Below, one piece after another: positions 38,062 through 47,184 of a DNA stretch of 64,000 nucleotides. Position 1 is the stretch's first letter; each line of letters begins with the position of its first letter. The notes under the pieces were generated by a model that worked only from the letters and a program-made list of their open reading frames with translations, ran no database searches and was not told the DNA's origin. The position numbers and the translations under genes are program-made. Origin of the DNA: QZKY01 sp942492925 (GTDB lineage: Bacteria > Pseudomonadota > Gammaproteobacteria > Burkholderiales > Burkholderiaceae_D); contig OW818641.1 in assembly GCA_942492925.1 (NCBI GenBank), positions 682,001 to 746,000 on the forward strand. Direction: 5' to 3'.

Positions 38062-39030
38062 TTATTTCAGCCAGCCGCGGCGGCGGAAATACCAGAACGG
38101 CGCGACGGCGCTGGCGACCATGAGGGCAAGCGAGAATGGGTAACCGTACACCCAGTCTAGTTCCGGGAACCATGCCTTGAAGTTCATGCCGTAAATGCTG
38201 GCAATCAACGTGGGAGGCAAAAAGGCGACGCTGGCAACCGAGAAAATTTTGATGATCTTGTTCTGGTTGATGTTGATGAAACCGACGGTGGCATCCATCA
38301 AGAAGTTGATTTTTTCAAACAAGAAGGAGGTATGGCCGTCAATGGATTCAATATCGCGCAAGATTTGGCGCCCTTCCTCGAACTGTTCGGCATCGAGCAG
38401 GCGCGAGCGCATCAAGAAGCTGACGGCGCGGCGGGTATCCATCATGTTGCGACGAATGCGGCCATTCAAGTCTTCTTCATGGGCAATCAGGTTCAACATC
38501 TCGGCGGCATCTGCGTCCGAGAATTCTTCTTGCAGCACGCGGGCGCTGACGTTTTCCAGAACCAGGTAAATCCCCTCCAGGGCGTCGGCCGAGTATTCGG
38601 CGTCGGTGGCGTAGAGATCCAGCAACACATCCATATAGTTGGAGATGTACCCGGGGCGGGAGCGGGCACGCAGGCGCACCAGGCGGAAAACTGGCAAATC
38701 TTCATTGTGGACCGAAAAAAGTTTGCCACGCGCCAAGATGAACGCCACCGTGACTGCACGGGAGCGGCCATCGTCTTCGTCAATCAAAAAGTCGGTACGC
38801 AGATGCAGATCGCCATTTTCTGCTTCGTAGTAACGGGCCGAGGCTTCAATGTCCTTGACTTCATCCTCGTCCGGCAGCGTGACACCGTAGATGCTTTTGA
38901 TCCACTGGCGCTCTTCTTCGGTTGGATCGGTTAAATCGACCCAGACGGGTACGATGGTTTCGAGATCCTGACGTGTCTCGATAGGAACCTGGTTCAGTCT
39001 GCCGTTTTGCAGTACAAAAACATTAATCAT
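38062..39030 (-). CDS. corA: Magnesium/cobalt transport protein CorA
   Basis: Protein of 322 residues, normal CorA length. A long cytoplasmic helical funnel is followed by two C-terminal membrane segments (about 262-282 and 296-315). The signature YGMNF, which forms the pore mouth, lies between them at about residue 281. The pentameric channel imports Mg2+ and tolerates Co2+ and Ni2+. GGGAGG sits ahead of the ATG. It is monocistronic. Confidence 0.95.
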   Translation of the reverse strand: MINVFVLQNGRLNQVPIETRQDLETIVPVWVDLTDPTEEERQWIKSIYGVTLPDEDEVKDIEASARYYEAENGDLHLRTDFLIDEDDGRSRAVTVAFILARGKLFSVHNEDLPVFRLVRLRARSRPGYISNYMDVLLDLYATDAEYSADALEGIYLVLENVSARVLQEEFSDADAAEMLNLIAHEEDLNGRIRRNMMDTRRAVSFLMRSRLLDAEQFEEGRQILRDIESIDGHTSFLFEKINFLMDATVGFININQNKIIKIFSVASVAFLPPTLIASIYGMNFKAWFPELDWVYGYPFSLALMVASAVAPFWYFRRRGWLK

Positions 39031-39276
39031 GAGTCCTCCCAGCCGGGTTGGTGTTGCTCTTTTCCGGACAAAACGGGGCGCTCTTCCAGTTCCAAATCGC
39101 CTGCGTCATTCAAGGCAGAGCGCAAAAGATTTGGAGATGGAATCGCCGGGGCTTTGGCGTGTCGGTTCAGGGCGTTACGCTATAAAACTGGCGCAAGTTT
39201 ACTGACATCGATGCGGGCAGGCAAGCGTAATTTTGCTGCTTGTTGCGGCATTGCACGCTTGTCAATAAGAGGTGTT
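39031..39276. other. Gap between mtgA and corA
   Basis: A 246-bp non-coding stretch downstream of mtgA and upstream of corA. It should hold the corA promoter, but I see no pair of hexamers good enough to call and no convincing terminator. Confidence 0.4.
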
Positions 39277-39972
39277 TTAGGGCAACTCGACCTGGTGCAT
39301 GCGATGCATGATGAGATCCGTGCGGCGGGCCAGATACTCGGAGTGCGGCAGTTTGCCGTAGACACGTGGACGCGGTAACAAAACGGCCAGTCGGGCAGCC
39401 TGTTCAGCGGACAAGGCGGAGGCTGGCACGTGGTAATAATGACGGGCGGCTGCTTCGGCGCCAAAGACGCCCGTACCGAATTCGACCGCGTTCAGGTAGA
39501 TTTCCAGGATACGCTCCTTGTCCAGCCAGAACTCCAGCATATAGGTAATGATGATTTCCTGTCCCTTACGGATATAACTGCGGGATCCAGACAAGAAAAG
39601 ATTTTTTGCCAATTGCTGGGTGATGGTGGAACCGCCCGCAACGACTTTTCCTTTCTTGGCATTTTTTTCGTAAGCCTTGAGCATGGCTTCCCAGTCCACA
39701 CCCTCATGGTCTGCGAAAGTGGAATCTTCTGCCGCGATGACGGCACGTTTGAGGTTGTTGGAAATGCGGCGATAAGGCACCCACTGGTGTTTAAGCTTGG
39801 CTTTAGGGTTCTTTTTTTGCAATTCAGCCAGTTGGGCGCGCATGAAACTGGTGGAACTCGGGTTGAAATATTTCCACCAGCCGATTTGCACGAAGAAATA
39901 AAGCTGGATGAGCAACACCAGAATAAACGGCGCCGCCACAATCCACCAAATGTATTTGCGCAGGAACTTCAT
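39277..39972 (-). CDS. mtgA: Monofunctional biosynthetic peptidoglycan transglycosylase MtgA
   Basis: Protein of 231 residues with one N-terminal membrane anchor (about 9-30) and a GT51 glycosyltransferase domain. AAEDSTFADHEGVDW contains the catalytic Glu, and GGSTITQQLAKNLFLS is the second diagnostic motif. It polymerises lipid II into glycan strands in the periplasm without a transpeptidase domain. It starts 3 nt after the aroE stop and ends the mpl-mtgA run. Confidence 0.95.
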   Translation of the reverse strand: MKFLRKYIWWIVAAPFILVLLIQLYFFVQIGWWKYFNPSSTSFMRAQLAELQKKNPKAKLKHQWVPYRRISNNLKRAVIAAEDSTFADHEGVDWEAMLKAYEKNAKKGKVVAGGSTITQQLAKNLFLSGSRSYIRKGQEIIITYMLEFWLDKERILEIYLNAVEFGTGVFGAEAAARHYYHVPASALSAEQAARLAVLLPRPRVYGKLPHSEYLARRTDLIMHRMHQVELP

Positions 39973-39975
39973 GGC

Positions 39976-40800
39976 TTACAAACTTTCGCGAAGGGCAGCG
40001 AGTACCGAAGCTGTTTCAGGGCGTACACCGCGCCAGATAAAGAAAGATTCCGCCGCCTGCTCGACCAGCATGCCCAGCCCGTCGCGCGCGCGCGCGCCGT
40101 GTTGCTGCGCAAATTGCATGAAGCGCGTGGGATGCTTGCCATAGACCATGTCATAGGCTAGCGAATGCGGCGCAAAAATGACGGCAGGCACATCCGGCAT
40201 CTCATCGGTCAGCCCGGCGGAGGTGCCATTGATAATGACGTCAAACGGCGTGCGCAAATCGCCAAAGGCGGAAGCACGAAGCGTGACGCCAGCAGGAACC
40301 GCAAAAAGCTGAACCAGGTCAACGGCTTTGTGTGCCGTGCGATTGGCGATGACCAATTCCAATGGGCGTTGTTCGAGTAAGGGTTGAATGACGCCACGTG
40401 CCGCCCCGCCCGCACCCAACAGCAAAATGCGTTGGCCTGACAAGGAGATTTGGGCATTATGGAGGATGTCGTTGACCAGCCCGACGCCATCCGTGTTGTC
40501 GCCCAAAATGGCGTCGCCATCGAAACGCAGCGTGTTGACTGCGCCAGCAACGTGCGCCCGATCAGAGAGGGTAGTGGCCATTTCGAAGGCCTCCAGCTTG
40601 AACGGTACCGTTACATTCGCGCCTTTTCCACCTTGCGAACGGAAAGTGCGTACAGTGCCGGCGAAGCCATCGAGCGGCGACAGCAAGCGTTCATAGCTGA
40701 GGGACTGCCCCGTTTGCGTGGCAAAACGCGCATGAATTTCCGGCGATTTGCTGTGGGCGATCGGATTGCCGATGACGGCGTAGCGGTCAATGGGGTTCAT
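39976..40800 (-). CDS. aroE: Shikimate dehydrogenase AroE
   Basis: Protein of 274 residues. It reduces 3-dehydroshikimate with NADPH in the chorismate pathway. Substrate-binding residues lie in AHSKSPEIH and GANVTVPFKLEAF (catalytic Lys), with NTDGVGLVND holding the catalytic Asp. GAGGAARGV is the cofactor loop. aroQ, the preceding enzyme of the pathway, lies 6 kb away. It is 7 nt from tonB and 3 nt from mtgA. Confidence 0.96.
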   Translation of the reverse strand: MNPIDRYAVIGNPIAHSKSPEIHARFATQTGQSLSYERLLSPLDGFAGTVRTFRSQGGKGANVTVPFKLEAFEMATTLSDRAHVAGAVNTLRFDGDAILGDNTDGVGLVNDILHNAQISLSGQRILLLGAGGAARGVIQPLLEQRPLELVIANRTAHKAVDLVQLFAVPAGVTLRASAFGDLRTPFDVIINGTSAGLTDEMPDVPAVIFAPHSLAYDMVYGKHPTRFMQFAQQHGARARDGLGMLVEQAAESFFIWRGVRPETASVLAALRESL

Positions 40801-40807
40801 GCGCGCT

Positions 40808-41701
40808 TCACTCGGCGTTATACATCTGGGTTTGCAGCGCCTGTTCCCGGGTGAATTTGAAGCGACTCACCACGACCCAGACACTCTCCCCTTTCTTGAG
40901 GAGCATGTTAGTCGGGAAAGGCCCAAACGGCGCGGCGCGCTTGATGATGGCAACTGCCGCCTGATCCAGTGCCGGGATGCCGGAAGAGTGATCCACAGTT
41001 GGTCCGCCTTCTTTTTCATACAGGCTGCCATCTTGGAAAATCGGAATGGAAATCGTCAGTTCGCCATACAGTTTTTTGCCATCCTGTTGCGGAAAATTGA
41101 GTGTGCCGACACGTTCAATTTTGCGTTGCAGGGATTTGTAGTACATCGCATATTCCACGCGTCGCGTACTGGGGGAGATGTAGGTTTTTTTGGGCCGCTT
41201 GTTTTGGTCTTCGATGGTGCGCGAAATTTCGGCCGCCATCCGTGCGAGCGCGGTGGTGTCGTGGGCATCAACCCCTTGACCAGTTTGAACGTCGTTAGTC
41301 TCTTTAAATTGCATGAGCGGTGCCACGTGACTGGTGTCGCGTCGCAGTTGCGTCATCAACTTGCGCTGCTGTTCTTGCAATTCGGCGATACGACGGCGGG
41401 AATTTTTCAAGCTGTCGCCGTCTTGCATGATGCGCAAGTCCGGCAACGGCGATTTGGCACGTCCCGCATCGGCGTGGCCACCACCATCCAGATCGGTTTG
41501 TGCCAGCGCTTCGGGGTTGACCGGCGTGCTATCGTGGCGCGCATTGACCAGTACCACTTCCAGTGGTGGGTTGGCGGGTGGTAGACGGAAGGATTCCGGA
41601 GAAACAAAGCGTACTGTCAGGGCCACCCCATGCACAGCCAATGAAATGGCGACGGCAAAGGACAAGGTCGGGTTCTCGCGGATCAGGGTCTTAAGGTTCA
41701 C
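40808..41701 (-). CDS. TonB-family energy transducer-like protein
   Basis: Protein of 297 residues starting at a GTG with no clear ribosome binding site. It has one N-terminal membrane segment (about 11-30), a periplasmic linker with a short coiled coil (about 98-120), and a TonB C-terminal-like domain (about 185-285; KLYGELTISIPIFQDGSL and DQAAVAIIKRAAPFGPFP). The linker is not the Pro-Lys-rich type of classic TonB. No exbB or exbD is nearby. It could couple proton-motive force to an outer-membrane receptor or, being inside a cell-wall/aro run, serve an envelope role closer to TolA. Function beyond the fold is unknown. Confidence 0.75.
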   Translation of the reverse strand: MNLKTLIRENPTLSFAVAISLAVHGVALTVRFVSPESFRLPPANPPLEVVLVNARHDSTPVNPEALAQTDLDGGGHADAGRAKSPLPDLRIMQDGDSLKNSRRRIAELQEQQRKLMTQLRRDTSHVAPLMQFKETNDVQTGQGVDAHDTTALARMAAEISRTIEDQNKRPKKTYISPSTRRVEYAMYYKSLQRKIERVGTLNFPQQDGKKLYGELTISIPIFQDGSLYEKEGGPTVDHSSGIPALDQAAVAIIKRAAPFGPFPTNMLLKKGESVWVVVSRFKFTREQALQTQMYNAE

Positions 41702-41739
41702 GCTACACAGAAAAGTTGCGGATGTCGGATTTTAAACGA

Positions 41740-43761
41740 TTACGCCGGGGAATCGTCGGGTGGTGTTGCCGAGATGTCGTTTGGCGGCAAAACTGTTGCT
41801 GTGCCGTCATCTTCTTCCTCTTCATCCGGCAAGTCGGCATCGGCGGCTGGTTCGGCCGATTTCACCTCCAGCAAGCGGGCTTCAATCGAAAGCTCGACTT
41901 CATCCCAGCGCAACAGATCCAGACGGACTTGCGCACCGCGTGCGAGGGGGGGCATGCCCGGCAAACGGATCACGAGTGGAATATCGACGAGACGCAATAC
42001 TTCGTCTTTGAGGACCACGGCATCGGTCTGGCGAATGCCTTCTTGGGCTAACCAGCGCAAACACCAGTAACGCTCCATCCGCGACTGGAAGTCGGCATAG
42101 GCGCCGTAGGCGCCGTCAAAGGAAGAGATGATCGCAAACAGGTCGGCGTCTTTGTGACGGAAGGGCGCAGACAGCGGTGCCGTCACGCCGTGACGCACGC
42201 ACGCGATGATTTGCCATTGATTGACGAGGTCGGTGTAACGACGCAAGGGTGATGTGCTCCACGCATATTGATCGACGCCGAGTCCTTGATGCGGCGCTGC
42301 GTGCGTGCCCATGCGCACTTGCATGCGAGCGGCCCAACCGCCGCCACCGCCATTGCGCCCCTGGCTGCGGTAAATGCCGGGCACGCCCCGCTCGTGCATC
42401 AGCTTGCCCCAGGTGCTGTTGGCATAAATCATCAATTCGGCGACGATTTTATCCAGCGGCGCACCGCGATGGCGCTTTTCAATTTTGACGAGGCCAGCCT
42501 CAACATAAAAATTGAAGTCCACGCGATTGGTTTGCTCCGGTCGCAAACCGAAACTTTCGCGCTTGGCCATGCGTCCTTGTGCCAGCACATTGGCCCAGTG
42601 CCACAACAGGGTGATTTCGCCTTGGTGGGGGAAGGTGCCCGTCTGGTTGATGAGCGCGTCTTCCGTGACCAGTGCATCCATCGTGTTGTGATGCAGGTTG
42701 CTGATCATCGGCACCGCTTCGATTTTGGTTTGCGTGTCAATGACCGACCAGTCCGCGGGATTCAGCGTGGTGTACAGCGATAAGGCGGGGCGTGTCTGGC
42801 CTGCGCCAAGGGTATAACGTTCCACTACTTCATCCGGCAGCATCGTGATTTTGTCGCCGGGCATGTAAACGGTTGACAGGCGGTGCCGCGCAATGGCATC
42901 AATGGCATCGCCGGGTTGGATTTCGAGACCCGGTGCAGCGATGTGGATGCCGACTTGCACGCGACCGTCCGGCAAGGTCTGGACGGAAAAGGCATCGTCA
43001 ATTTCCGTCGTTGTAAAGTCGTCGATGGAAAAAGCCTGCACATTGGCGACCGGCAAGTCGACTGACTGGGCCGCGAGATCCACAGGTGCGAACCCTGTGC
43101 CCTTGGGGAAATAGTCAAACAGGAATTTCGAGAGATGCAAATCGAGTACCGAAGCCAGTCCGCCGGTTTCCAGCATCAAGCGTTCCGGCGTGGTTTGCAA
43201 TTCAGCACAGGCGGCGGCGAGGGCCTTGTATTCAATGCTGTTTTTGTCCGGCTTGAAGAGCAGTTGCGCCGCCAGCGATTGCATGGCTTCGGGCAAACGG
43301 TGCGCCTTGAGTTCTTCGACGTATTGCGCCTGAACGAGTGCTTGTTGTTTTTTGCGTTCGATGCTGACAAGCGCAGCTTTGAGCGCATCGGGCGGTGCCG
43401 CTTTATAGCGCCCTTTGCCGCGCTTGTAAAAATACATCGGTGCGGCATGCAGGCGGAAGAGCAGCCCGGCGGCTTCGTGCGGGAGGGGATCATGACCGAA
43501 GTATTCCTTGCCCAGGTCGGCAAAACTGAATTCGTCCTGCCCGGCGACTTCCCACAAAAAATCGAGATCAATGTCGTTCGCCATCGTATGGGCGTCTTCC
43601 AGCAGATGCATCGGCGTTTGATTCGCATATTGCAGCAGCACGTCACGCGCGCGTACTTTCACGCGTTTGCCCCCCGGTAGTTCGACTTGATACGAGTCGC
43701 CCGTGTGGGATAAAACGGCGCCAGCCTTGAAATCGCCGGATTCTTCAAAAAACAAATTCAT
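41740..43761 (-). CDS. rnb: RNase II/RNB-family 3'-5' exoribonuclease
   Basis: Protein of 673 residues. An N-terminal winged-helix/OB region precedes the RNB catalytic domain. DDFTTTEIDDAFSV (about 252-265) supplies the metal-binding Asp cluster, and STSPLRRYTDLVNQWQ is the second conserved segment. The tail is acidic (about 650-673, with EEEEDD). The enzyme degrades RNA processively from the 3' end. It is a shorter RNase II-type protein common in this lineage rather than RNase R, which is longer and has a basic tail. It lies 6 nt after ubiC. Confidence 0.88.
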   Translation of the reverse strand: MNLFFEESGDFKAGAVLSHTGDSYQVELPGGKRVKVRARDVLLQYANQTPMHLLEDAHTMANDIDLDFLWEVAGQDEFSFADLGKEYFGHDPLPHEAAGLLFRLHAAPMYFYKRGKGRYKAAPPDALKAALVSIERKKQQALVQAQYVEELKAHRLPEAMQSLAAQLLFKPDKNSIEYKALAAACAELQTTPERLMLETGGLASVLDLHLSKFLFDYFPKGTGFAPVDLAAQSVDLPVANVQAFSIDDFTTTEIDDAFSVQTLPDGRVQVGIHIAAPGLEIQPGDAIDAIARHRLSTVYMPGDKITMLPDEVVERYTLGAGQTRPALSLYTTLNPADWSVIDTQTKIEAVPMISNLHHNTMDALVTEDALINQTGTFPHQGEITLLWHWANVLAQGRMAKRESFGLRPEQTNRVDFNFYVEAGLVKIEKRHRGAPLDKIVAELMIYANSTWGKLMHERGVPGIYRSQGRNGGGGGWAARMQVRMGTHAAPHQGLGVDQYAWSTSPLRRYTDLVNQWQIIACVRHGVTAPLSAPFRHKDADLFAIISSFDGAYGAYADFQSRMERYWCLRWLAQEGIRQTDAVVLKDEVLRLVDIPLVIRLPGMPPLARGAQVRLDLLRWDEVELSIEARLLEVKSAEPAADADLPDEEEEDDGTATVLPPNDISATPPDDSPA

Positions 43762-43767
43762 TTCATT

Positions 43768-44334
43768 TCAGTTCAGATTGGCGATGCTGGGGAGAAAAAC
43801 TTCCGTGACCAGCATCTTGCTGTGTTGGCGCTGGAACAGACAACGTCGCGCATGCAGCCGAGATTCTATCCGTTCCGCTGGAAGTGCGCTGCCCATCTCC
43901 TGGTCAATGCGGTGCAGGAGGGGGTGTTGCAAGGGTAAGCGGCAGAATTGCAAGACGCCGCGTGTCACCAGCGGGTCATCAAACAACACGGTGCCCAGCG
44001 ATTGCTCGCCGAGCTCGTGAAACGCGGGCCAGTCGACGTGCGGATGCATGAACGGCATCACGGTGTGCGCAAAGACGATTGGCACACCATCGCAACACAA
44101 CAGCACGTCCCGTTCATGCACGTGTTCGTCGTGCGGTATGCCGAGCGCCTCGCATTCATCTTGCAACGGAAACGCAAGGTGCTGATGCAGGCGTCGAATG
44201 GCGAACAGGGCAGTGCGTTCGCGCAAGGCAGTGGTGAGCGAGGTGCGCAGGGTGAGCCAGTCGCGCAGCGGCGACGAAGGACGCGTCGCGCTGACGTGGG
44301 CATGCCAGCGCGCCAGCGACGGTTGTGGCGTCAC
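43768..44334 (-). CDS. ubiC: Chorismate--pyruvate lyase UbiC
   Basis: Protein of 188 residues beginning with GTG, whose GTGA overlaps the stop of the upstream esterase gene. It converts chorismate to 4-hydroxybenzoate and pyruvate, the first ubiquinone-specific step. WLTLRTSLTTALRE, the VLLCCDGVPIVFAHTVMP substrate pocket, RRCLFQRQ and the C-terminal VTEVFLP (product-binding Glu) are the family marks. UbiD, acting two steps later, is also in the window. Confidence 0.9.
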   Translation of the reverse strand: MTPQPSLARWHAHVSATRPSSPLRDWLTLRTSLTTALRERTALFAIRRLHQHLAFPLQDECEALGIPHDEHVHERDVLLCCDGVPIVFAHTVMPFMHPHVDWPAFHELGEQSLGTVLFDDPLVTRGVLQFCRLPLQHPLLHRIDQEMGSALPAERIESRLHARRCLFQRQHSKMLVTEVFLPSIANLN

Positions 44335-44954
44335 GGGTTGGCCTGAGTGGGGAGGCCGGCAAAAGCCAGCACTTCTTCAATAAAATTTTCAAAACCGGCC
44401 AGGCTGTGGTCGCTCCCTTCCAGTACGCGCTGGCGCGCGCCGGGATAGTGGGCGACCATGTCGCGCCAGTCGAGCAGTTCATCGCCTTTGGCTGCGATCA
44501 GAAAATAGCGTTCCGGACGCGTGATGTGCGTGACAGCCATCGCACGCAAGTGATCCACATATTCGCGCTTGAACTCGAAGGGCTCGTCGGAATGGAAGGA
44601 CGTGGTGACGCCGACGAATTGCTCGAATTCGGGGAGCAAGCGGGTCATGGGGTTGAGCAGCACCGCACGATAGCCGTGTTTTTCTGCGAGCCAGGTTGCG
44701 TAATACCCGCCGAGCGAGGAACCGACCAGCGTGACGTTTTCTGGTGCGTAGGGACGCAGCAATTCTTCCAGCAATTGAATGGCGTCGTTCGGCGAAGCGG
44801 GCAGTTGCGGGCAGAAATAGTGGTCGTTGGCGTTTCGCTCAGCATTCAGCGCAGCGATGCGTTGATCGAGCACTTGCGCTTTGTGCGAGGCAGGCGAAGA
44901 GCGGAATCCGTGAACATACACCACCACTTTGTGGGCGACTATTTTGTTTGACAT
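44331..44954 (-). CDS. yqiA: YqiA-family alpha/beta-hydrolase (predicted esterase)
   Basis: Protein of 207 residues with the YqiA (UPF0227) fold. VVYVHGFRSSPASHKAQ is the oxyanion-side motif, GSSLGGYYA the nucleophile elbow (Ser), KGDELLDW the acid and GSDHSLAGF the His. YqiA proteins hydrolyse short acyl esters in vitro; the natural substrate is not known. The gene overlaps mpl by 16 nt and ubiC by 4 nt, so it is translated as part of that operon. Confidence 0.85.
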   Translation of the reverse strand: MSNKIVAHKVVVYVHGFRSSPASHKAQVLDQRIAALNAERNANDHYFCPQLPASPNDAIQLLEELLRPYAPENVTLVGSSLGGYYATWLAEKHGYRAVLLNPMTRLLPEFEQFVGVTTSFHSDEPFEFKREYVDHLRAMAVTHITRPERYFLIAAKGDELLDWRDMVAHYPGARQRVLEGSDHSLAGFENFIEEVLAFAGLPTQANP

Positions 44955-46330
44955 GATTTGGCCAGCAGGTCGAGAATTTTTTGGTGCACGTTGCCGAAAC
45001 CGCCATTGCTCATCACCAGAATGTGATCGCCCGCCCGCGCGGCATGGACGATGGCAGCAGTGAGCATATCAAGATCGTCGAAAGCTTGCGCTTTTTCGCC
45101 GAGCGGCGAGAGGGCATCGGCGAGACTCCAGCCGAGCGCTTCTTTGCCGCTGGCCGCGCCATAACCGAAAACGAGATCCGCGGCTTTCAAACTGTCCGGC
45201 AGCGCCGCTTTCATCGTGCCCAGCTTCATGGTGTTCGAGCGCGGTTCCAGCACCGCCAAAATTCTGACCTCCCCGACACGCTGACGCAAGCCTGCGATGG
45301 TGGTCGCGATGGCGGTGGGGTGATGCGCGAAGTCGTCGTAAACGGTAATGCCGCCCACGGTGCCGCGCACTTCCATGCGGCGTTTCACGTTTTCAAATTT
45401 GCCGAGTGCGGCAATCGCTTGCGCAGGTGGCACACCGACGTGACGGGCGGCCGCGATGGCTGCCAACGCATTGTGGCGGTTGTGTTCGCCATCCAGCGTC
45501 CAGCGCACCGTGCCCTGTTTTTCCTGTTTGAAGAAGACATCGAAACTGCCGTCGCCGTGCACCGCCATCGTCCAGTCGACGTTGGGTTGGTTCCCGAACC
45601 GTTCCACGTCGCTCCAGCAACCGCGTTCGATCACGCGTTGCAGCGACGCTTCGTTGGCGTTCGCAATCACGCGGCCGACACCGGGTACCGTGCGCACGAA
45701 ATGATGGAATTGCGTTTCGATGGCGGTAAGGTCGGCAAAAATGTCGGCGTGATCGAATTCGAGATTGTTCAGAATGGCGGTTTTCGCGTGGTAGTGAACG
45801 AACTTGCTTCGTTTGTCGAAAAAAGCGGTGTCGTATTCATCTGCTTCGATCACGAAAAAGACGGAATTTTTGTCCTTGCCGTGCAATCGTGCGGACACGC
45901 CGAAGTTGAGCGGCACGCCACCAATCAAAAAGCCGGGCGCATAACCGCAGTCTTCTAGGATCCAGGTTAGCATCGAGGACGTAGTGGTCTTGCCATGCGT
46001 GCCCGCGACGGCGAGTACCCAGCGATCTTTCAGGATATGGTCGCCGATCCATTGCGGGCCGGAGACGTAGGGTAGACCGCGATTGAGGATTTCTTCCATC
46101 AGCGGATTGCCGCGCGAGACAACGTTGCCGATGACGTACAGATCGGGATTCAGCTTGGTTTGTTCCGGGTCGTAGCCTGTGATGAGTTCAATGCCTTGCG
46201 CGGCGAGCTGGGTGCTCATCGGGGGGTAAACGTTGGCGTCGCAACCGGTGACGGTGTGGCCGGCTTCTTTCGCCAGCACGGCCAGGCCGCCCATGAAAGT
46301 GCCGCAAATGCCGAGGATGTGAATGTGCAT
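44939..46330 (-). CDS. mpl: UDP-MurNAc:L-Ala-gamma-D-Glu-meso-DAP ligase Mpl (murein recycling)
   Basis: Mur-ligase family enzyme of 463 residues. It joins recycled murein tripeptide to UDP-MurNAc. HIHILGICGTFMGGLAVLA is the N-terminal UDP-binding motif specific to Mpl and MurC. GTHGKTTTSSML (about 106-117) binds ATP, and YDDFAHHPTAIATTIAGLR is the C-terminal family mark. MIHI-type start, length and TFMGGLA distinguish it from MurC. It is the first gene of the leftward run to mtgA, diverging from the next gene across 66 bp. Confidence 0.92.
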   Translation of the reverse strand: MHIHILGICGTFMGGLAVLAKEAGHTVTGCDANVYPPMSTQLAAQGIELITGYDPEQTKLNPDLYVIGNVVSRGNPLMEEILNRGLPYVSGPQWIGDHILKDRWVLAVAGTHGKTTTSSMLTWILEDCGYAPGFLIGGVPLNFGVSARLHGKDKNSVFFVIEADEYDTAFFDKRSKFVHYHAKTAILNNLEFDHADIFADLTAIETQFHHFVRTVPGVGRVIANANEASLQRVIERGCWSDVERFGNQPNVDWTMAVHGDGSFDVFFKQEKQGTVRWTLDGEHNRHNALAAIAAARHVGVPPAQAIAALGKFENVKRRMEVRGTVGGITVYDDFAHHPTAIATTIAGLRQRVGEVRILAVLEPRSNTMKLGTMKAALPDSLKAADLVFGYGAASGKEALGWSLADALSPLGEKAQAFDDLDMLTAAIVHAARAGDHILVMSNGGFGNVHQKILDLLAKSCQTK

Positions 46331-46396
46331 GCTGGTACGCAGGAGGGGGAATCCAAAAGCAGGATTCTACCTGACGGGGCCGGTTGTGCCTGTATC
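46331..46396. promoter_or_regulatory. Divergent promoter region of mpl and the nucleotidyltransferase-like gene
   Basis: Only 66 bp separate the two starts, so promoters must overlap or lie in the coding ends. No clear hexamer pair stands out. Confidence 0.3.
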
Positions 46397-47011
46397 ATGG
46401 CGGCTATGAATAAAGGTAAGCCCTATTTTTCCGATACGGACACCCTCCGCGCCGAAATTGCCGTGGCTGCCGCACGCATGATCGCCGAAGAAGGCGTCAG
46501 TTACGGGGCCGCCAAGCGTAAGGCAGCCAAGCAGATTTTAGGAGATGAACGGGCCAGCAGGGAATTTTTGCCCGGCAATGCGCAAATAGAAGAAGAGTTG
46601 CGCATCTACAACGAGATTTTTCTTGGGGAAACCCAGCCCGCCCGTTTGCGACAGTTGCGTGAAACCGCGTTGGAGCTGATGGAAGATCTCTCACCCTTCG
46701 CCCCCTATTTGACGGGCGCGGTGTGGAATGGAACAGCGGGCGAGCATTCAGATATCCACTTGCAACTCTTTGTGGACAATCCCAAGGATGTCGAAATTTT
46801 TTTGTTGAACAAAAATGTGAATTTTGAGGTGTCTGAAACCTCGCATTTCAAGCCCAACCAGGCGCCGGTCGAAACCCTGAGTTTTATGCACCATAACGAA
46901 GGAGTGCATTTGGCTTTGTTTCAACCCAACGATTTACGAGGGGCGATCAAGGCCAAATCCGGTGCACAAGCCGATCGCGGGGACATGGAGGCTGTAAGGT
47001 TGCTCCTGTAG
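46397..47011 (+). CDS. Conserved hypothetical protein, possibly nucleotidyltransferase-like
   Basis: Protein of 204 residues; the frame is open 79 codons further upstream, but that part is antisense to mpl. The ATG at 46397 or 46406 gives the natural N-terminus. A helical N-terminal region (LRAEIAVAAARMIAEEGVSYGAAKRKAAKQI) precedes an alpha/beta part. TGAVWNGTAGEHSDIHLQLFVDN resembles the G-S...DxD pattern of nucleotidyltransferases, with SDIHLQL in place of SDIDL, so one metal-binding Asp is missing. Proteins like this sit beside mpl in related genomes and are sometimes mislabelled as MurC-related. I cannot assign a function. Confidence 0.75.
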   Translation: MAAMNKGKPYFSDTDTLRAEIAVAAARMIAEEGVSYGAAKRKAAKQILGDERASREFLPGNAQIEEELRIYNEIFLGETQPARLRQLRETALELMEDLSPFAPYLTGAVWNGTAGEHSDIHLQLFVDNPKDVEIFLLNKNVNFEVSETSHFKPNQAPVETLSFMHHNEGVHLALFQPNDLRGAIKAKSGAQADRGDMEAVRLLL

Positions 47012-47184
47012 CAATAAAGGCGAACTTCCCAAAAGGCGAACGTCAGGGGCGCAGCACACTTTTTTCTTGCCAATCATCAGGGTTGGCGGCAGAATCACGG
47101 AACTTGCAGGTCCACGCAATTGAATGCGAGCGCATTCCGGGTCATTAAGTTAAGGGTTTTTAACCGCGAATTGGAGTGACATCA

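Noticed and set aside
44981..45958. Rightward frame of 325 codons opposite mpl
   Set aside because: Shadow of mpl, whose Mur-ligase motifs are all intact; the composition is typical of a high-GC antisense frame.
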